A stretch of 64,000 nucleotides of DNA from Marinovum sp034669705 (GTDB taxonomy: Bacteria; Pseudomonadota; Alphaproteobacteria; Rhodobacterales; Rhodobacteraceae): the NCBI RefSeq assembly GCF_034669705.1, contig NZ_JAXMOR010000025.1, positions 1 to 64,000 of the forward strand, in the 5' to 3' direction. Positions 63,332-64,000 of this stretch are shown piece by piece (the first letter of the stretch is position 1; each line of letters begins with the position of its first letter). Under the pieces are notes generated by a model, which saw only the letters and a program-made list of their open reading frames with translations, was not told where the DNA came from and did no database searches. A program made the position numbers and the translations under genes.

Positions 63332-63781
63332 ATGGCGGATCAACCTGCATGGGATGCGCGGTTCTCGACTCTGGCCGATACGCTGGCCGCCTGGTCAGAG
63401 GATCGCGATTTCCACGTCGGCGCGGTGATCGTCGGCCCCGCCAACGAAATCCGCGCGACAGGCTACAACGGCCTGCCGCGCGGCGTGTCCGACAGCGACA
63501 ACGCCCGCTTTGACCGGGCCAGCGGCGAGAAATTCTTCTGGTTCGAACATGCCGAGCGCAACGCGATCTACAATGCCGCGCGCGGGGGCACCGCGCTTGA
63601 GGGCTGTACGATCTACATCAACCGCTACCCCTGCGCCGATTGCGCCCGGGCGATCATCCAGAGCGGCATCGCCCGCATCGTCTGCCCACCAAAGCCCGAG
63701 CACGACGGCGCGCTCGACCACAGTTTCGACGTGTCCGAAGTCATGTTGCACGAGGCGGGCGTCCCGCTCCGCTCTCCCTGA
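63332..63781 (+). CDS. Deoxycytidylate/cytidine deaminase family zinc enzyme
   Basis: 149 residues with the zinc deaminase site: FEHAERNAIYNAA (His73, catalytic Glu75) and YPCADCARAIIQ (Cys101, Cys104). TGYNGLPRGVSDSD matches dCMP deaminase/ComEB-type proteins, though the allosteric dCTP site cannot be verified. It starts 3 bp after the ALDH stop, so it is part of the LysR operon. That is an odd place for a nucleotide enzyme and suggests it may deaminate a pathway metabolite, or simply be a passenger. Confidence 0.88.
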   Translation: MADQPAWDARFSTLADTLAAWSEDRDFHVGAVIVGPANEIRATGYNGLPRGVSDSDNARFDRASGEKFFWFEHAERNAIYNAARGGTALEGCTIYINRYPCADCARAIIQSGIARIVCPPKPEHDGALDHSFDVSEVMLHEAGVPLRSP

Positions 63782-63915
63782 GCGGGGCGTCCGAGATTGG
63801 CCGCCACAGCCCGCGCAGTGCCCTTGTGGCCAAGGTCCTGCGCGGGCTGGCAGAATCTCGCGCACCGCCGGCCTTGGTTCTTGCCGCGAGCGGTCGCGCG
63901 CTCCTATAGGACAGC

Positions 63916-64000
63916 ATGGTTTTGCGCGCGCTTCTGTCCGGTCTTGTCATGCCTGCCCTGCTTGCCGGCGGGGCCGAGGCGCATCCGCATGTGTTCATCG
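63916..64000 (+). CDS. DUF1007 family exported protein, N-terminus (cut by window edge)
   Basis: 28 codons are present: signal peptide MVLRALLSGLVMPALLAGGAEA followed by HPHVFI. The AHPHVFID-type start after the cleavage site is the hallmark of DUF1007 periplasmic proteins, often paired with a nickel/cobalt-type NreB/RcnA-like permease. AGGAC precedes the ATG. The rest lies outside the window. Confidence 0.75.
   Translation, partial: MVLRALLSGLVMPALLAGGAEAHPHVFI

Overview
The window is GC-rich, gene-dense bacterial DNA that most resembles a Rhodobacteraceae (Roseobacter-group alphaproteobacterium) chromosome. The pointers are a class I lysyl-tRNA synthetase, an NDUFS4-like ETC complex I subunit, a tesA/ybbA/ybbP locus, DUF1007, and small DUF3309, DUF1344 and PLDc_N proteins typical of that group. 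No rRNA or tRNA gene and no CRISPR array was seen.

1-30.9 kb is mostly core genome in short, mixed-strand units. It opens with the tail of an IS110-type transposase, followed by the YbbA/YbbP exporter divergent from the TesA-type esterase. Then come a cold-shock gene with long leader and terminator, a geranylgeranyl-reductase-family flavoprotein, an L,D-transpeptidase, thioredoxin 2, YciA thioesterase, EttA, a MOSC protein, NadD, DacB, TerB-like, LysRS, a pectate-lyase-fold protein, several exported or hypothetical proteins, UvrB and an ETC complex I subunit. Two non-coding structures stand out. Seven 21-bp degenerate tandem repeats lie just before trxC. A family of REP palindromes with a GTAG foot is scattered over 9.6-12.5 kb around, and inside, a REP-associated tyrosine transposase gene.

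30.9-43.7 kb is an accessory catabolic island. It is bounded by imperfect inverted repeats and contains, at its left end, a 20-codon remnant of an alpha/beta hydrolase gene whose intact relative lies just beyond the right end. It encodes two regulators (GAF-Fis type and AraC type), an aldehyde dehydrogenase, a propionyl/acyl-CoA synthetase, a Baeyer-Villiger monooxygenase, a serine hydrolase, a DUF1330 protein, an acyl-CoA dehydrogenase, a 3-hydroxyisobutyryl-CoA hydrolase and 3-hydroxyisobutyrate dehydrogenase. I read this as ketone -> ester -> alcohol + acid -> isobutyryl-CoA-type (valine-like) breakdown.

44.9-53.5 kb is one operon with an autoregulatory-looking LacI promoter/operator: LacI regulator, FAD-dependent oxidoreductase, complete sugar-type ABC importer (binding protein, two permeases, MalK-like ATPase), 2-hydroxyacid dehydrogenase and ThuA-like protein.

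53.5-63.8 kb has a LysR regulator divergent, across a clear T-N11-A box, from a ten-gene operon. That operon carries a NitT/TauT-type importer (3 genes), FAD oxidoreductase, CaiB CoA-transferase, enoyl-CoA hydratase, 7Fe-type ferredoxin, DapA-family lyase/dehydratase, ketoglutarate-semialdehyde-type dehydrogenase and a dCMP-deaminase-family protein. Its substrate is unknown and it is the best candidate here for an undescribed pathway. The window ends inside a DUF1007 gene.
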